From Planctomycetota bacterium (GTDB lineage Bacteria; Planctomycetota; UBA8108; UBA1146): DNA of 64,000 nucleotides. The stretch is taken from contig JADHSM010000016.1 of assembly GCA_016776905.1 (NCBI GenBank), forward strand, positions 25,698 to 89,697, in the 5' to 3' direction. The notes beneath the pieces were generated by a model, which saw only the letters and a list, made by a program, of their open reading frames with translations, was not told the origin of the DNA and searched no databases. The position numbers were made by a program, and so were the translations under genes. This document shows, piece after piece, positions 15,960 through 24,215 of this stretch (position 1 is the stretch's first letter; every line of letters begins with the position of its first letter).

Positions 15960-17651
15960 TCAGGGGGAGGGAATCGCCTCCAGCAGACCTGTACAGGACG
16001 GATCTTCCAACCACAGGGTAACCGTTGTAGATATCGCCAATCGATCACCTCTCAAAACTTCGTGAAGTTCTCTGGTGAGAAGACTCTGATTCCCCATTAA
16101 CAAGACTTCAGAGAGCGCTCCTCGTGCGGGAGCAAGAGGGATATCTTCCGAGAAGAGCGACAAAGCAGCGATCAATGTCACGACGTCCTCTTGATCGGGA
16201 TCGTCTTCAAGGAGAAGCCACAGTTTCTGCAGAAATTCTCCGGAAGACTCGCCAAGGTATGCGATATCGTCCCAACGCAGAGCAAAGATTCCAGGCTCTA
16301 AGCTGAGAGCACGCTCAAGGTCTAGACTGGCAGCCGAGAGAGCACCTATTCTCAATTGGGAAACACCTCGAAGAAAGAGCGGAATCCCCTGCTCCGGATC
16401 CAGAGCGAGAACCGTATTCAGATATTGAAGTGCTTTTTCGGGTTGGTCAGACCGGAGTGCCCCCCACGCATCGCAAGTCAGGGTTCTCACCTGGTCGAGC
16501 GACCCCCACGCCTCTTCTTCTGGCTCAGCAGGGGTTTCTACAAAAATGATCTCCGACTGTGGGAAGGGATCATAAGTAGAAATCCAACACACTCGCTGGG
16601 AGTCATTTCGCCAGTACCCATGATGCCACCAATAGTAGGAGTATCCGCTTTGGTAAGCCCACGGCAGAGACCATCCATGACACCACGCCAAAGGACTTTG
16701 GTAATACCAAGGAGAACACCAAACTCCTGCACCATATCCGGTCCAGAACAACCCACTCGAATAGTAAGCACCATAAGTGGGCCCAGGAGAACAGTACCAA
16801 GGAATCGGCGAACACCCCGGATAGCCCGTACCCAGTACGATGCCGGTCGAGGGTACCGGAGGATAGACTGAAGTCGTCGGCAGATGGACCGTTCCCGATG
16901 GGCTAATACGCACAGCGGAAGAGCTTCTCAAAAGGGAATTATTTCGACGGACCGAAACTCCCGATCTTGAGAGTTCCGAAGTTCCCCTCCGTTCCAAGCG
17001 ACGCATCATATCTTGGGTAGGAGTCCCTATCGAAGAGCCTCTCTCGTCCGAAAAAACGTTTCTCCCTTGATTTTGTTGCTGCGCAAGAGCAGGAAGTTTC
17101 TGCGTGGGAAGAGAGGACGGCACCTTCTCGGGTTTGTAAGCGCTGATCATTCGAGAAGTACTCCGGCCCCCCTGACTCGATGGACGAATCACATCCTGTC
17201 GAGGTGAGAACCGAGTCCCCTCTCTCGCACGATCGGGGCGAAGAATCTCCGGATTCCGAGTGATCGGTCTGCGGGTCGTCGGCTTCGAGATGCTGGGCTT
17301 TCGAATCGTGGTCCGCACAGGTGGATTTATTTGCGGTCTCGCCTGTGGACGCACTTGCGGTCTCGCCTGTGGACGCACTTGCGGTCTTGTCTGCGGACGC
17401 ACTTGCGGTCTTGTCTGTGGACGCACTTGTGGTCTCGTCTGCGGACGCACTTGCGGTCTCGTCTGTGGACGCACTTGCGGTCTCGTCTGTGGACGCACTT
17501 GTGGTCTCGCCTGCGGACGCACTTGTGGTCTCGCCTGCGGACGCACTTGTGCTTCGATCACTGTCGATCCCAAGACCAGAAAGAGGGTCAATACCCATTG
17601 CCCCCATGGAAACTTCGGACTCCTTGCGGTGGAACTCAGCCAGTGATTCAT
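15960..17651 (-). CDS. secreted Arg-Pro-Gln repeat protein with TPR-like C-terminus
   Basis: A 563-residue protein of unknown function, with AAGGAG before its ATG. A signal peptide (residues 1-35, ending VIEAQ) precedes nine perfect-register copies of an eight-residue unit VRPQARPQ/VRPQTRPQ at residues 36-107, then a basic Ser/Arg/Pro-rich stretch. Next comes an aromatic segment rich in Trp, Tyr, Gly and Pro (for example WYCSPGPTYGAYYSSG and YSYYWWHHGYW). Residues from about 390 resemble TPR helices (PEKALQYLNTVLALDPEQG, ASLDLERALSLEPG). The layout suggests a cell-wall- or polymer-binding N-terminus with a protein-interaction tail. Other frames are also open across the repeat, but only this frame gives a signal peptide and a structured C-terminus. 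It stands alone between cdd and the pyrB group. Confidence 0.78.
   Translation of the reverse strand: MNHWLSSTARSPKFPWGQWVLTLFLVLGSTVIEAQVRPQARPQVRPQARPQVRPQTRPQVRPQTRPQVRPQTRPQVRPQTRPQVRPQTRPQVRPQARPQVRPQARPQINPPVRTTIRKPSISKPTTRRPITRNPEILRPDRAREGTRFSPRQDVIRPSSQGGRSTSRMISAYKPEKVPSSLPTQKLPALAQQQNQGRNVFSDERGSSIGTPTQDMMRRLERRGTSELSRSGVSVRRNNSLLRSSSAVRISPSGTVHLPTTSVYPPVPSTGIVLGTGYPGCSPIPWYCSPGPTYGAYYSSGLFWTGYGAGVWCSPWYYQSPLAWCHGWSLPWAYQSGYSYYWWHHGYWRNDSQRVCWISTYDPFPQSEIIFVETPAEPEEEAWGSLDQVRTLTCDAWGALRSDQPEKALQYLNTVLALDPEQGIPLFLRGVSQLRIGALSAASLDLERALSLEPGIFALRWDDIAYLGESSGEFLQKLWLLLEDDPDQEDVVTLIAALSLFSEDIPLAPARGALSEVLLMGNQSLLTRELHEVLRGDRLAISTTVTLWLEDPSCTGLLEAIPSP
17332..17547 (-). repeat. 24-bp tandem repeat, nine copies, in coding sequence
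   Basis: Nine head-to-tail units of 24 bases (plus-strand unit starts TGCGGTCTCGCCTGTGGACG) fill 216 bases with only C/T substitutions between copies. Each encodes VRPQ(A/T)RPQ on the minus strand. Because 24 is a multiple of three, copy-number change would lengthen or shorten the protein without a frameshift. Confidence 0.95.
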
Positions 17652-17918
17652 GATCCATCTCCTTGATCAGTCATAGAGTGGGCCTGCCGCCCTCTATGAT
17701 GCCGAATAAAACCTCACAGAATCCCAAATGAAGGACAAAGGTCCTCCTGACGATCCCATGAGGGAGATCTCTCTATCATACTCCACACTCCCTCGCTAAG
17801 GGAGGCTCGAATCGCCAACCCGCAGGCCAGCATGTGACAATTCGGGGCACAATATCCCGTTTCAACAGAAGATCCGCTCCGATGACGGATTTCAGTGAGA
17901 ACTATTCAATAATTTATA

Positions 17919-18308
17919 TCAGGATTGTGAGTGCGGGCTAAAGCGAAGAACGAGAGCGGTGCCGACAGCAATACCGATCAGATCCGCCATGAAATCACTT
18001 CCAGAAGGGGTGCGCCCCGGTATGAGCTCTTGGACTCCCTCGTGAAGAGCCGCGAAACAAATCAGAATCACGAGAGCACCCGGAAGCCACTTTTCTGGGG
18101 AAATATAAGGCCCACGCCAATAGCGAAATCCCAGAGTGAGGAACATGAATCCGATGGCATGAACCACCTCATCACGACCATCTTTCAATATAAAATCTGG
18201 AACGATTTCACTGAGAAACGAACCTGGAATCGCGGCCATCACCAATGCCGAAGCCAGTAGAATCCAAGGGAACCACCGCATGCGAGATGGCTTCTTGAGC
18301 TCTCTCAC
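17919..18308 (-). CDS. VanZ-like membrane protein
   Basis: A 129-residue protein with four hydrophobic segments. DEVVHAIGFMFLTLGFRYW, FAALHEGVQELIPGRTPSGSD and DFMADLIGIAVGT follow the conserved VanZ-like pattern (DKxxHxxxF, EGxQxxxPGRxxSxxD, N/LxGxxxG). VanZ proteins can raise teicoplanin resistance when plasmid-borne, but chromosomal relatives have no settled role in the envelope. The start overlaps the end of pyrB by four bases, so it is expressed with it; there is no evident functional link to pyrimidine synthesis. Confidence 0.8.
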   Translation of the reverse strand: MRELKKPSRMRWFPWILLASALVMAAIPGSFLSEIVPDFILKDGRDEVVHAIGFMFLTLGFRYWRGPYISPEKWLPGALVILICFAALHEGVQELIPGRTPSGSDFMADLIGIAVGTALVLRFSPHSQS

Positions 18309-19252
18309 TTCAGCCCCTTGAGCCCCAGCGATTTTTCGACAAGAGCCATTCGTACATAAACCCCCGCTGACACCTGATCTAAAATTTGAGACCGGGGTCC
18401 ATCCGCGACACCACTACTGATCTCAACTCCACGATTCATAGGACCCGGGTGGAGTACACAAAATTCACTGTTCACCGATTCCAGTCGTTTTTCGTCCAAC
18501 TGGTACTCAGAAATATAATCGGAGAGAGGGAGGCCCATTCCTCCTTCGATACGTTCATGTTGTATTCTCAAAACCTGAATCGCGTCCAAGCGGGGCAGTT
18601 CGGCATCCAAGTCAGTACTGACGGAAACACCTTTAGGCCAACCTGTTTCACTGAGAAACTCTGGAGGTCCAATTAGTACGACTTCCGCTCCCAGTGCCGT
18701 AAATGCAACGGCATCGCTTCTGGCGACACGACTATGAACCACGTCTCCGAGAATTCCGATTCTCCGACCTTCCAAATTCTCAAAATGATCCAACAATACT
18801 CTGGCGTCTAAGAGGCCCTGACTCGGATGAGCTTTCGTTCCCCCACCGGCATTGAGTACTCCCGCACGACAATGCTCTGCCAATCCGTCGATCACTTCAT
18901 CGCTCTTGTCACGCACAACGATGGCCCCCGCCCCCAGCGCTTCCAGCACTTGAGCCGTGTCGAGCATCGACTCACCTTTCAGAAGGCTGGATCGATCTGC
19001 CGGAAGCTCGACGACGTCGACTCCTAATTCTTGGCAAGCCACTCGAAAGGAGAGCGAGGTTCGGGTGCTGGGTTCAGAGAAGAGCAAAGCGACACGAGGA
19101 CGCGGCCCACCCATTTCGCGAGAGTTTGCGGACTCCGCTGCAAGACCTTTACGGAATTGAGCAGCACGATCGAGCAGGTCCTTGATCTCTACAGCAGAAA
19201 GACTGGAGAGTTCTATCAAATTCCAAGGGCTGGTATCTTTTGTTCCTAGCAA
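18305..19252 (-). CDS. pyrB: aspartate carbamoyltransferase, catalytic chain
   Basis: A 315-residue enzyme joining carbamoyl phosphate and aspartate, the first committed step of pyrimidine synthesis. The carbamoyl-phosphate loop FSEPSTRTSLSF, the SSLLKGESMLDT mobile loop with its Lys, the HPSQGLLD block and the C-terminal LHPGPMNRGVEIS signature are all intact. No pyrI regulatory chain or pyrC lies beside it. It overlaps the upstream GTPase gene by seven bases and the VanZ-like gene by four. carA and carB, which provide its substrate, lie about 30 kb away in the same window. Confidence 0.95.
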   Translation of the reverse strand: MLGTKDTSPWNLIELSSLSAVEIKDLLDRAAQFRKGLAAESANSREMGGPRPRVALLFSEPSTRTSLSFRVACQELGVDVVELPADRSSLLKGESMLDTAQVLEALGAGAIVVRDKSDEVIDGLAEHCRAGVLNAGGGTKAHPSQGLLDARVLLDHFENLEGRRIGILGDVVHSRVARSDAVAFTALGAEVVLIGPPEFLSETGWPKGVSVSTDLDAELPRLDAIQVLRIQHERIEGGMGLPLSDYISEYQLDEKRLESVNSEFCVLHPGPMNRGVEISSGVADGPRSQILDQVSAGVYVRMALVEKSLGLKGLK

Positions 19253-20415
19253 CGGTTCACTCCCTCCAAATAATCCTGAAGACAGACCTGGCCATTATCC
19301 CCAGAATCTAGGGCAGAGACCAATCTCTCTAAAAAGATGACATGCTCGTCAAGGAAGGGATAGGGTCCCCCTTCCGGAACGGTCGATTGACCATACAAAA
19401 CTTGAAGGATCTGATCTTCCAATAATCCCAGTCCCTCCCCAGTCTTTGCCGAAATAGCGAGGTCATCGTTCGGTGGCAATGGGGTCGACAAAAACTCATC
19501 ACATCTGCTCAGAACCCGAATCACAGGCACATCTTCCGGGAAAACGAATGCACTCTCTGGGATCGACGAGACTTCTTTTTGAGAATCATCAACAATCATT
19601 TCTTCCAGTCGAGCAGGCGGTATCAACTCCACGACAAGATCTGCATTTCGGATGGCTTCTTTCACTCGCAACAATCCTTGCTCTTCAATAAGTCCAGGTG
19701 ATTCTCGCCAACCAGCACCATCGACAAGGGTCAGGGGGAATCCGTTGATCTGAGTAGATGCCACGACCAAATCACGAGTCGTTCCTTCTTCGGGCGTCAC
19801 AATCGAGCGGTCTTCTCCCACCAAAACATTCAGGAGTGTACTTTTCCCAGCATTGGTCACTCCAGTAAGAACGACCACCGAAGATTTCATGACAGCTCTG
19901 CCAAGAAGCCCCCGATCCAGAACCTCTCGAACTTCATCAATGGAAGGCGCTTGTCTCTTCCATTTCTCCACCACTCCCGCAAAACCTGATGGAGATGCTT
20001 GCTCCAAAAGAAAAGAACAAGCTTCGGGACTGATGACTTCTGTTAAACGACCCAACGCTTGGCCCAGTACCTTTTCAGCAACAGCCTCTTCAGGGACTCG
20101 GAAAATCTGATCTGAATCCGCACTATGAACAGCGCCCAATTCGACACAGCGGTGGATCACTTCTTCCAAAATGAGAGGACTTCCGTGGGTCGTTAACACA
20201 AATTGAAAGGGAGGATCCGGCCAAGAAAGACAAAGGCCGTCATCGATGGACTGCCCGGATGCATCGAGGAATTCGGTATATGTGGCTCCACCCTTTAAAG
20301 GTTGGGAAAGCAGATCCTGCAATAGACTTTCACACTGAGAGCGATCACCTGCGAGCCCCAATGCATGAAGCGCTGAGGTTCCTGGGCCAGAGAGGGAGCA
20401 AACAGAAATACTCAT
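19246..20415 (-). CDS. MnmE/TrmE-like GTPase lacking the C-terminal CxGK motif
   Basis: A 389-residue protein, about 60 shorter than MnmE. Residues 1-120 follow the MnmE tetrahydrofolate-binding domain (SISVCSLSGPGTSALH; HGSPLILEEVIHRCVELGA), then a helical domain interrupted by a G domain: GVTNAGKST (185-193), GTTRD (211-215), DGAG (232-235, usually DTAG), SRCD (303-306, usually NKxD) and SAK (322-324). True MnmE ends in CIGK, whose Cys is needed for tRNA wobble-uridine modification. Here the chain stops at EGVNRC. It may be a diverged paralogue with another role, or a reduced MnmE. It overlaps coaX by one base and pyrB by seven, so it is clearly expressed with them. Confidence 0.75.
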   Translation of the reverse strand: MSISVCSLSGPGTSALHALGLAGDRSQCESLLQDLLSQPLKGGATYTEFLDASGQSIDDGLCLSWPDPPFQFVLTTHGSPLILEEVIHRCVELGAVHSADSDQIFRVPEEAVAEKVLGQALGRLTEVISPEACSFLLEQASPSGFAGVVEKWKRQAPSIDEVREVLDRGLLGRAVMKSSVVVLTGVTNAGKSTLLNVLVGEDRSIVTPEEGTTRDLVVASTQINGFPLTLVDGAGWRESPGLIEEQGLLRVKEAIRNADLVVELIPPARLEEMIVDDSQKEVSSIPESAFVFPEDVPVIRVLSRCDEFLSTPLPPNDDLAISAKTGEGLGLLEDQILQVLYGQSTVPEGGPYPFLDEHVIFLERLVSALDSGDNGQVCLQDYLEGVNRC

Positions 20416-21173
20416 TACAGTTCCTTGTCACGAAGACAGGCTTCCAACCCATCTAAGACCAAGCCTGGTACCCATTCCGTCTCACTGAAAAGACCTTCGA
20501 GCAGAGCTGCATCTCCTCCAGTGATCACGGTCACCGGATCTGAGACCCCCTCTTCAAACCAACCTCTCTTTATTCTTTCATGAAGTTCCTGAACACCTCC
20601 ACGAAACAAACCTCGTATTCCACCTTCGATAGCCACCTTGGATTCTGTGGCCCAGCCGAATCCGGGATCAGCCACTTCACTTCCAAAAGGTAATCCCGGT
20701 GCACGGTCATGGAGAGATTGGCGAACCGCCGCCCAACCTGGAGCGATCCAACCACCGAGTAGAACACCATCCTGAGACACCGCATCCACAGTGACTGCCG
20801 TTCCAGCATCGATCACGATAGCAGCATGGGAACCGGGACGATCACACCAAGCTTTGGCACACAGAGCCCTATCAGCACCGGTATTTCCGGGTTGATCAGT
20901 ACCTACATTTTTAGGGAGATCTGCGCCACTCAGAATCCATATCGGCTGAGGGGTGGACAACATGGACAGTTCTCGAGCGAGAGTGTCTTTGAGATCAGGT
21001 CGAAGACATGAAACTGCAACGGCCTCAAGACCGCCCGGCAACTGATTTAATTCGTGGACGAGATCGACGAACGGGTTCTCATAAGAACCATATCCCTCGA
21101 TAGAGTTATCCGCCGCGACTCTCAGTCGCCAATGAATACGAGTGTTCCCCGAATCAACAACCAGTGTAGGCAA
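20415..21173 (-). CDS. coaX: type III pantothenate kinase
   Basis: A 252-residue enzyme phosphorylating pantothenate in the first step of coenzyme A synthesis. The N-terminal VVDSGNTRIHWRL is the phosphate-1 motif (DxGNT), NTGADRALCAKAW matches the GxDR pantothenate site, and AIVIDAGTAVTVDAVSQDG is the phosphate-2 motif, followed by GGWIAPG and VITGGDAALLE. This form is insensitive to CoA feedback in other bacteria and is the usual one in planctomycetes. Its stop overlaps the next start by one base. Confidence 0.92.
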   Translation of the reverse strand: MPTLVVDSGNTRIHWRLRVAADNSIEGYGSYENPFVDLVHELNQLPGGLEAVAVSCLRPDLKDTLARELSMLSTPQPIWILSGADLPKNVGTDQPGNTGADRALCAKAWCDRPGSHAAIVIDAGTAVTVDAVSQDGVLLGGWIAPGWAAVRQSLHDRAPGLPFGSEVADPGFGWATESKVAIEGGIRGLFRGGVQELHERIKRGWFEEGVSDPVTVITGGDAALLEGLFSETEWVPGLVLDGLEACLRDKEL

Positions 21174-21230
21174 GGTATCCTCCCTAGAAGAGGATACCTG
21201 TAACCGAGGCTCGACCCCAGTAACTCGTGC

Positions 21231-22328
21231 CTAGTAATCGAAGTCGAAATCTCCCATAGCATTCCCTTTGACCACCCCACGCAGTTCCAACTGGAGTTCT
21301 TCGGGAAAGTCGGAGAAGGATAGAGCATCCTCAAGAGTGATTCTGTCGGCTCTGTAGAGATCCCTGAGGGACTGATTGAAGGTGTTGGAGCCGTAATGCT
21401 CGCCATCGCGAACAGCCCCATGCATCTCATGGGTCCGTCCTTCACGCAACAATTCTCTGATCGTCGGACTGTTGATCATCATCTCTAAAGCAGGCACTCT
21501 TCCCGAACCATCAAGGGAGGGTATCAGTCTTTGACAAACCACCCCTGAGAGAACCAATGAGAGCTGAAGTCTAATTAAGTCATGCTGATGAGGCGGAAAG
21601 AAATGGATGATGCGTTCCACAGTCTGGACGGCATTGACTGTGTGCAATGTAGAGAGCACAAGATGTCCTGTCTCTGCGGCAGCAATAGCAGCTTCCATCG
21701 TTTCTCGATCACGCATTTCACCGATAAGAATCACATCTGGACTCTGACGTAATGAATGCCGCAAAGCCGTAGGGAAAGACTCGGTATCGATTCCGATCTC
21801 TCTTTGATCGATGATTGATTTCCGGTCCCTAAAAGTAAATTCGATGGGATCTTCAATAGTCACAATATGACGATTCGCAGTTTCGTTGATGTGATGAACC
21901 ATCGAAGCCAAAGTCGTCGATTTTCCAGATCCTGTATTTCCGGTTACAAGAACGAGTCCTCGCTTCTGCTCCGCGAGCTTCGTCAAAGTGTCACTGGGTA
22001 GTCCGAGATCATCAAAATTTGAAACGTTTTGAGAAACGTGCCGAAAAACAAAACCGAGCTGCCCCCTCTGGTGAAAAATATTCACCCTGAATCGCCCTAT
22101 TCCTGGGAGATCATAGGAAGTGTCAATGTCTAGTTTTTGAGGCAATGCATCCGGTCGTGAGTCCTGAATAATCTCTAGGAATTCCTGAGACTTACGAGGA
22201 GAGATCTCTTCGCAGTCGAGAAATTGAACAGCACCGTCGACACGAAGAGAAGGTGGGCAACCCACCTTGATAAACATGTCTGAAGCATTCTCAACAACCA
22301 TACGACGCAACAACTCGTGAAATTCCAT
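21231..22328 (-). CDS. pilT: type IV pilus retraction ATPase
   Basis: A 365-residue ATPase of the PilT/PilU group, begun at the ATG at 22328, which has GGGAG five bases before it. The N-terminal domain starts FHELLRRMVVENASDMFIKV, Walker A is GNTGSGKSTTLA, the Asp box and Walker B region read VILIGEMRDRETM, and AAETGHLVLSTLHT is the His box. YGSNTFNQSLRDLY near the end resembles the PilU-like tail. It would power pilus retraction from the cytoplasmic side. The pilMNO-X-Q assembly genes are about 3 kb away; no pilB, pilC or pilin gene is in the window. It follows obg at short distance. Confidence 0.9.
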   Translation of the reverse strand: MEFHELLRRMVVENASDMFIKVGCPPSLRVDGAVQFLDCEEISPRKSQEFLEIIQDSRPDALPQKLDIDTSYDLPGIGRFRVNIFHQRGQLGFVFRHVSQNVSNFDDLGLPSDTLTKLAEQKRGLVLVTGNTGSGKSTTLASMVHHINETANRHIVTIEDPIEFTFRDRKSIIDQREIGIDTESFPTALRHSLRQSPDVILIGEMRDRETMEAAIAAAETGHLVLSTLHTVNAVQTVERIIHFFPPHQHDLIRLQLSLVLSGVVCQRLIPSLDGSGRVPALEMMINSPTIRELLREGRTHEMHGAVRDGEHYGSNTFNQSLRDLYRADRITLEDALSFSDFPEELQLELRGVVKGNAMGDFDFDY

Positions 22329-22425
22329 AATTTCTCCCAGATGGTAGGAGGCCACGTCCCCCCTTCTTCGCAGGGGAGTCCACACAAGAATACGATGGAA
22401 TCATTCACTCTGTCGAAAAAGCCTC

Positions 22426-23439
22426 TTAGGACTCTTCTGGGGGGTTCAGGAGAACCCAGAGCTTTTCTAGTACTTCACGGATCCCTTGTCCGGTGACGCC
22501 GGAAATAACAAGAACCGGGGCCTCTAATCGATCCTCTAAACCGCTCCGCAATTGATCCAACTCTTCTTCGAGCATCAGATCTGATTTGTTGATCACTGTA
22601 ATCGTCGGGCGACTTGCTAACTCTTTGGAGTGAGAAGAGACTTCTCCCCTTATGACAGAATGATCCGTGAGCAATTGATCAAGATCTCGATCATGCGGAT
22701 CCAAGAGATGCAACATGACTCGAGTTCGTTCTAAATGCTTGAGGAAGCCTATTCCTAATCCCACACCATCTGCCGCTCCCTCGATGAGACCGGGAACGTC
22801 TGCCAACACGATACGTCGAAAGATGTCGAGTTCAGCAATACCCAACTGGGGACTCAAAGTCGTAAAGGGATAATCTGCAATTTTTGGATGCGCACTGGAG
22901 ACACGAGAAAGAAACGTACTTTTGCCTGCATTAGGAAGACCAAGAAGCCCCACATCGGCGATCAATTTGAGTTCGAGATGAACCCGAAATTCTTCACCTT
23001 CGATTCCTGGAGTGATCTCCCGTGGACTTTGATGAGTTGCTGTAGCAAAGCGGGCATTACCTCGCCCCCCCTTGCCCCCTTCGGCAATCACAAACTCTTC
23101 CTCGGCAGTCGTGAGATCGACAATCAATTCACCCGACTCGGAATAAACCATCGTGCCGACGGGAACCGGGATCCTGAGATCTTGGCCCATCCGTCCCGAC
23201 TGATTTTTACTGGAGCCGGGTCGTCCCTTTTCCGCTTTGTGAACGGGACGCCCAGTGAAATCGAGGAGAGTTTGAACGTGGACATCGGCAACGAGAATCA
23301 CGTGGCCTCCTCGGCCTCCGTCTCCCCCGTCAGGGCCTCCGCGAGGAATATACTTCTCTCGTCGGAACGAACTGCATCCATCTCCGCCCTTACCGGCGTA
23401 GACGTTGATCCAGACCTCGTCTACGAAGCGGATACTCAA
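22426..23439 (-). CDS. obg: Obg GTPase (ribosome assembly)
   Basis: A 337-residue GTPase acting in late 50S assembly and stress response. The glycine-rich Obg fold (GGDGGRGGHVILVADVH, GGKGGRGNARFAT) covers residues 1-158. The G domain has G1 LPNAGKSTFLS, G3 DVPGLIEGA, G4 NKSD and a final G5. The variable acidic C-terminal extension is absent. It is third in the conserved rplU-rpmA-obg order, 24 bases after rpmA. Confidence 0.96.
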   Translation of the reverse strand: MSIRFVDEVWINVYAGKGGDGCSSFRREKYIPRGGPDGGDGGRGGHVILVADVHVQTLLDFTGRPVHKAEKGRPGSSKNQSGRMGQDLRIPVPVGTMVYSESGELIVDLTTAEEEFVIAEGGKGGRGNARFATATHQSPREITPGIEGEEFRVHLELKLIADVGLLGLPNAGKSTFLSRVSSAHPKIADYPFTTLSPQLGIAELDIFRRIVLADVPGLIEGAADGVGLGIGFLKHLERTRVMLHLLDPHDRDLDQLLTDHSVIRGEVSSHSKELASRPTITVINKSDLMLEEELDQLRSGLEDRLEAPVLVISGVTGQGIREVLEKLWVLLNPPEES

Positions 23440-23463
23440 TGGAAGTTCGCCCGACTCAGAGAA

Positions 23464-23712
23464 TCAGGAAGTGACGGGGTCGATATGAACCCGCCTGCGG
23501 GTTCCAAAACGAACCTTACCTTCGATGAGGGCGAAAAGTGTGTAGTCTTTGCCCATACCAACGTTGTGGCCCGGATGGAATTTGGTTCCGCATTGCCTAA
23601 CGATAATATTTCCAGCGATGACATTTTCACCACCGTACTTTTTGACGCCACGATTTTGGGCATTTGAGTCGCGCCCGTTACGTGAGGCGCCCTGACCCTT
23701 CTTATGTGCCAT
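23464..23712 (-). CDS. rpmA: 50S ribosomal protein L27
   Basis: An 82-residue ribosomal protein. It begins [20 protein letters not shown], the conserved L27 start that reaches the peptidyl-transferase centre, and continues [20 protein letters not shown]. No N-terminal cleavage extension is present, so it is the E. coli-like rather than the Firmicutes form. It lies between rplU and obg as in most bacteria. Confidence 0.97.
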   Translation of the reverse strand: MAHKKGQGASRNGRDSNAQNRGVKKYGGENVIAGNIIVRQCGTKFHPGHNVGMGKDYTLFALIEGKVRFGTRRRVHIDPVTS

Positions 23713-23767
23713 TTATGAACTCCTGTTTCGGTTTCCCTACCCTGTTTTCACAAAGGTAGAAAATCAA

Positions 23768-24082
23768 CTAGCTGGCGATCTTGCCGATGCGAACCTTGAT
23801 GTACTTCTGGCGGTGACCCTTGCGACTATGTGAATTTTTACGTCTACGGAAACGATGGAAGATAATCTTAGGACCCTTCACCTCTCCGATAACTTCAGCC
23901 TCAACAGTTGCACCCGCGACCAGAGGAGTTCCGCAAACGAAATCTCCACTGCCCGGTTCAAGAGCAAGAACATCCGAAAACTGCAGGGTACTTCCTGCTT
24001 CTGCTTCACGGAAATCCAGGAAAAGGGTTTCACCCTCCTCCACACGGTATTGACGACCACCGTCGCGAAAAATCGCGTGCAT
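23768..24082 (-). CDS. rplU: 50S ribosomal protein L21
   Basis: A 104-residue ribosomal protein with the usual start MHAIFRDGGRQYRVEEGE and the signature FHRFRRRKNSHSRKGHRQKY near its basic C-terminus. A GAGGAG ribosome binding site stands before the ATG. It is first in the rplU-rpmA-obg operon; L21 and L27 bind 23S rRNA domain contacts near the exit and P-site regions. Confidence 0.97.
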   Translation of the reverse strand: MHAIFRDGGRQYRVEEGETLFLDFREAEAGSTLQFSDVLALEPGSGDFVCGTPLVAGATVEAEVIGEVKGPKIIFHRFRRRKNSHSRKGHRQKYIKVRIGKIAS

Positions 24083-24215
24083 GGCTCCTCTTTCTTCTCA
24101 ACGACCCCTAAGGACCGATCCATTGATCAAGTAAAGTAATACTACACAGGGCCAAAAATCCTTCGGATCATCGGCTTCATCCCTTCACCAGGATGAGTCG
24201 GGCTCTGGCAGATCC

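Noticed and set aside
17332..17547. Possible CRISPR array
   Set aside because: Units are directly adjacent with no spacers, and they encode a regular peptide in the main reading frame.
22888..23667. 259-codon plus-strand frame opposite obg and rpmA
   Set aside because: It is antisense to conserved genes with no ribosome binding site or motif.
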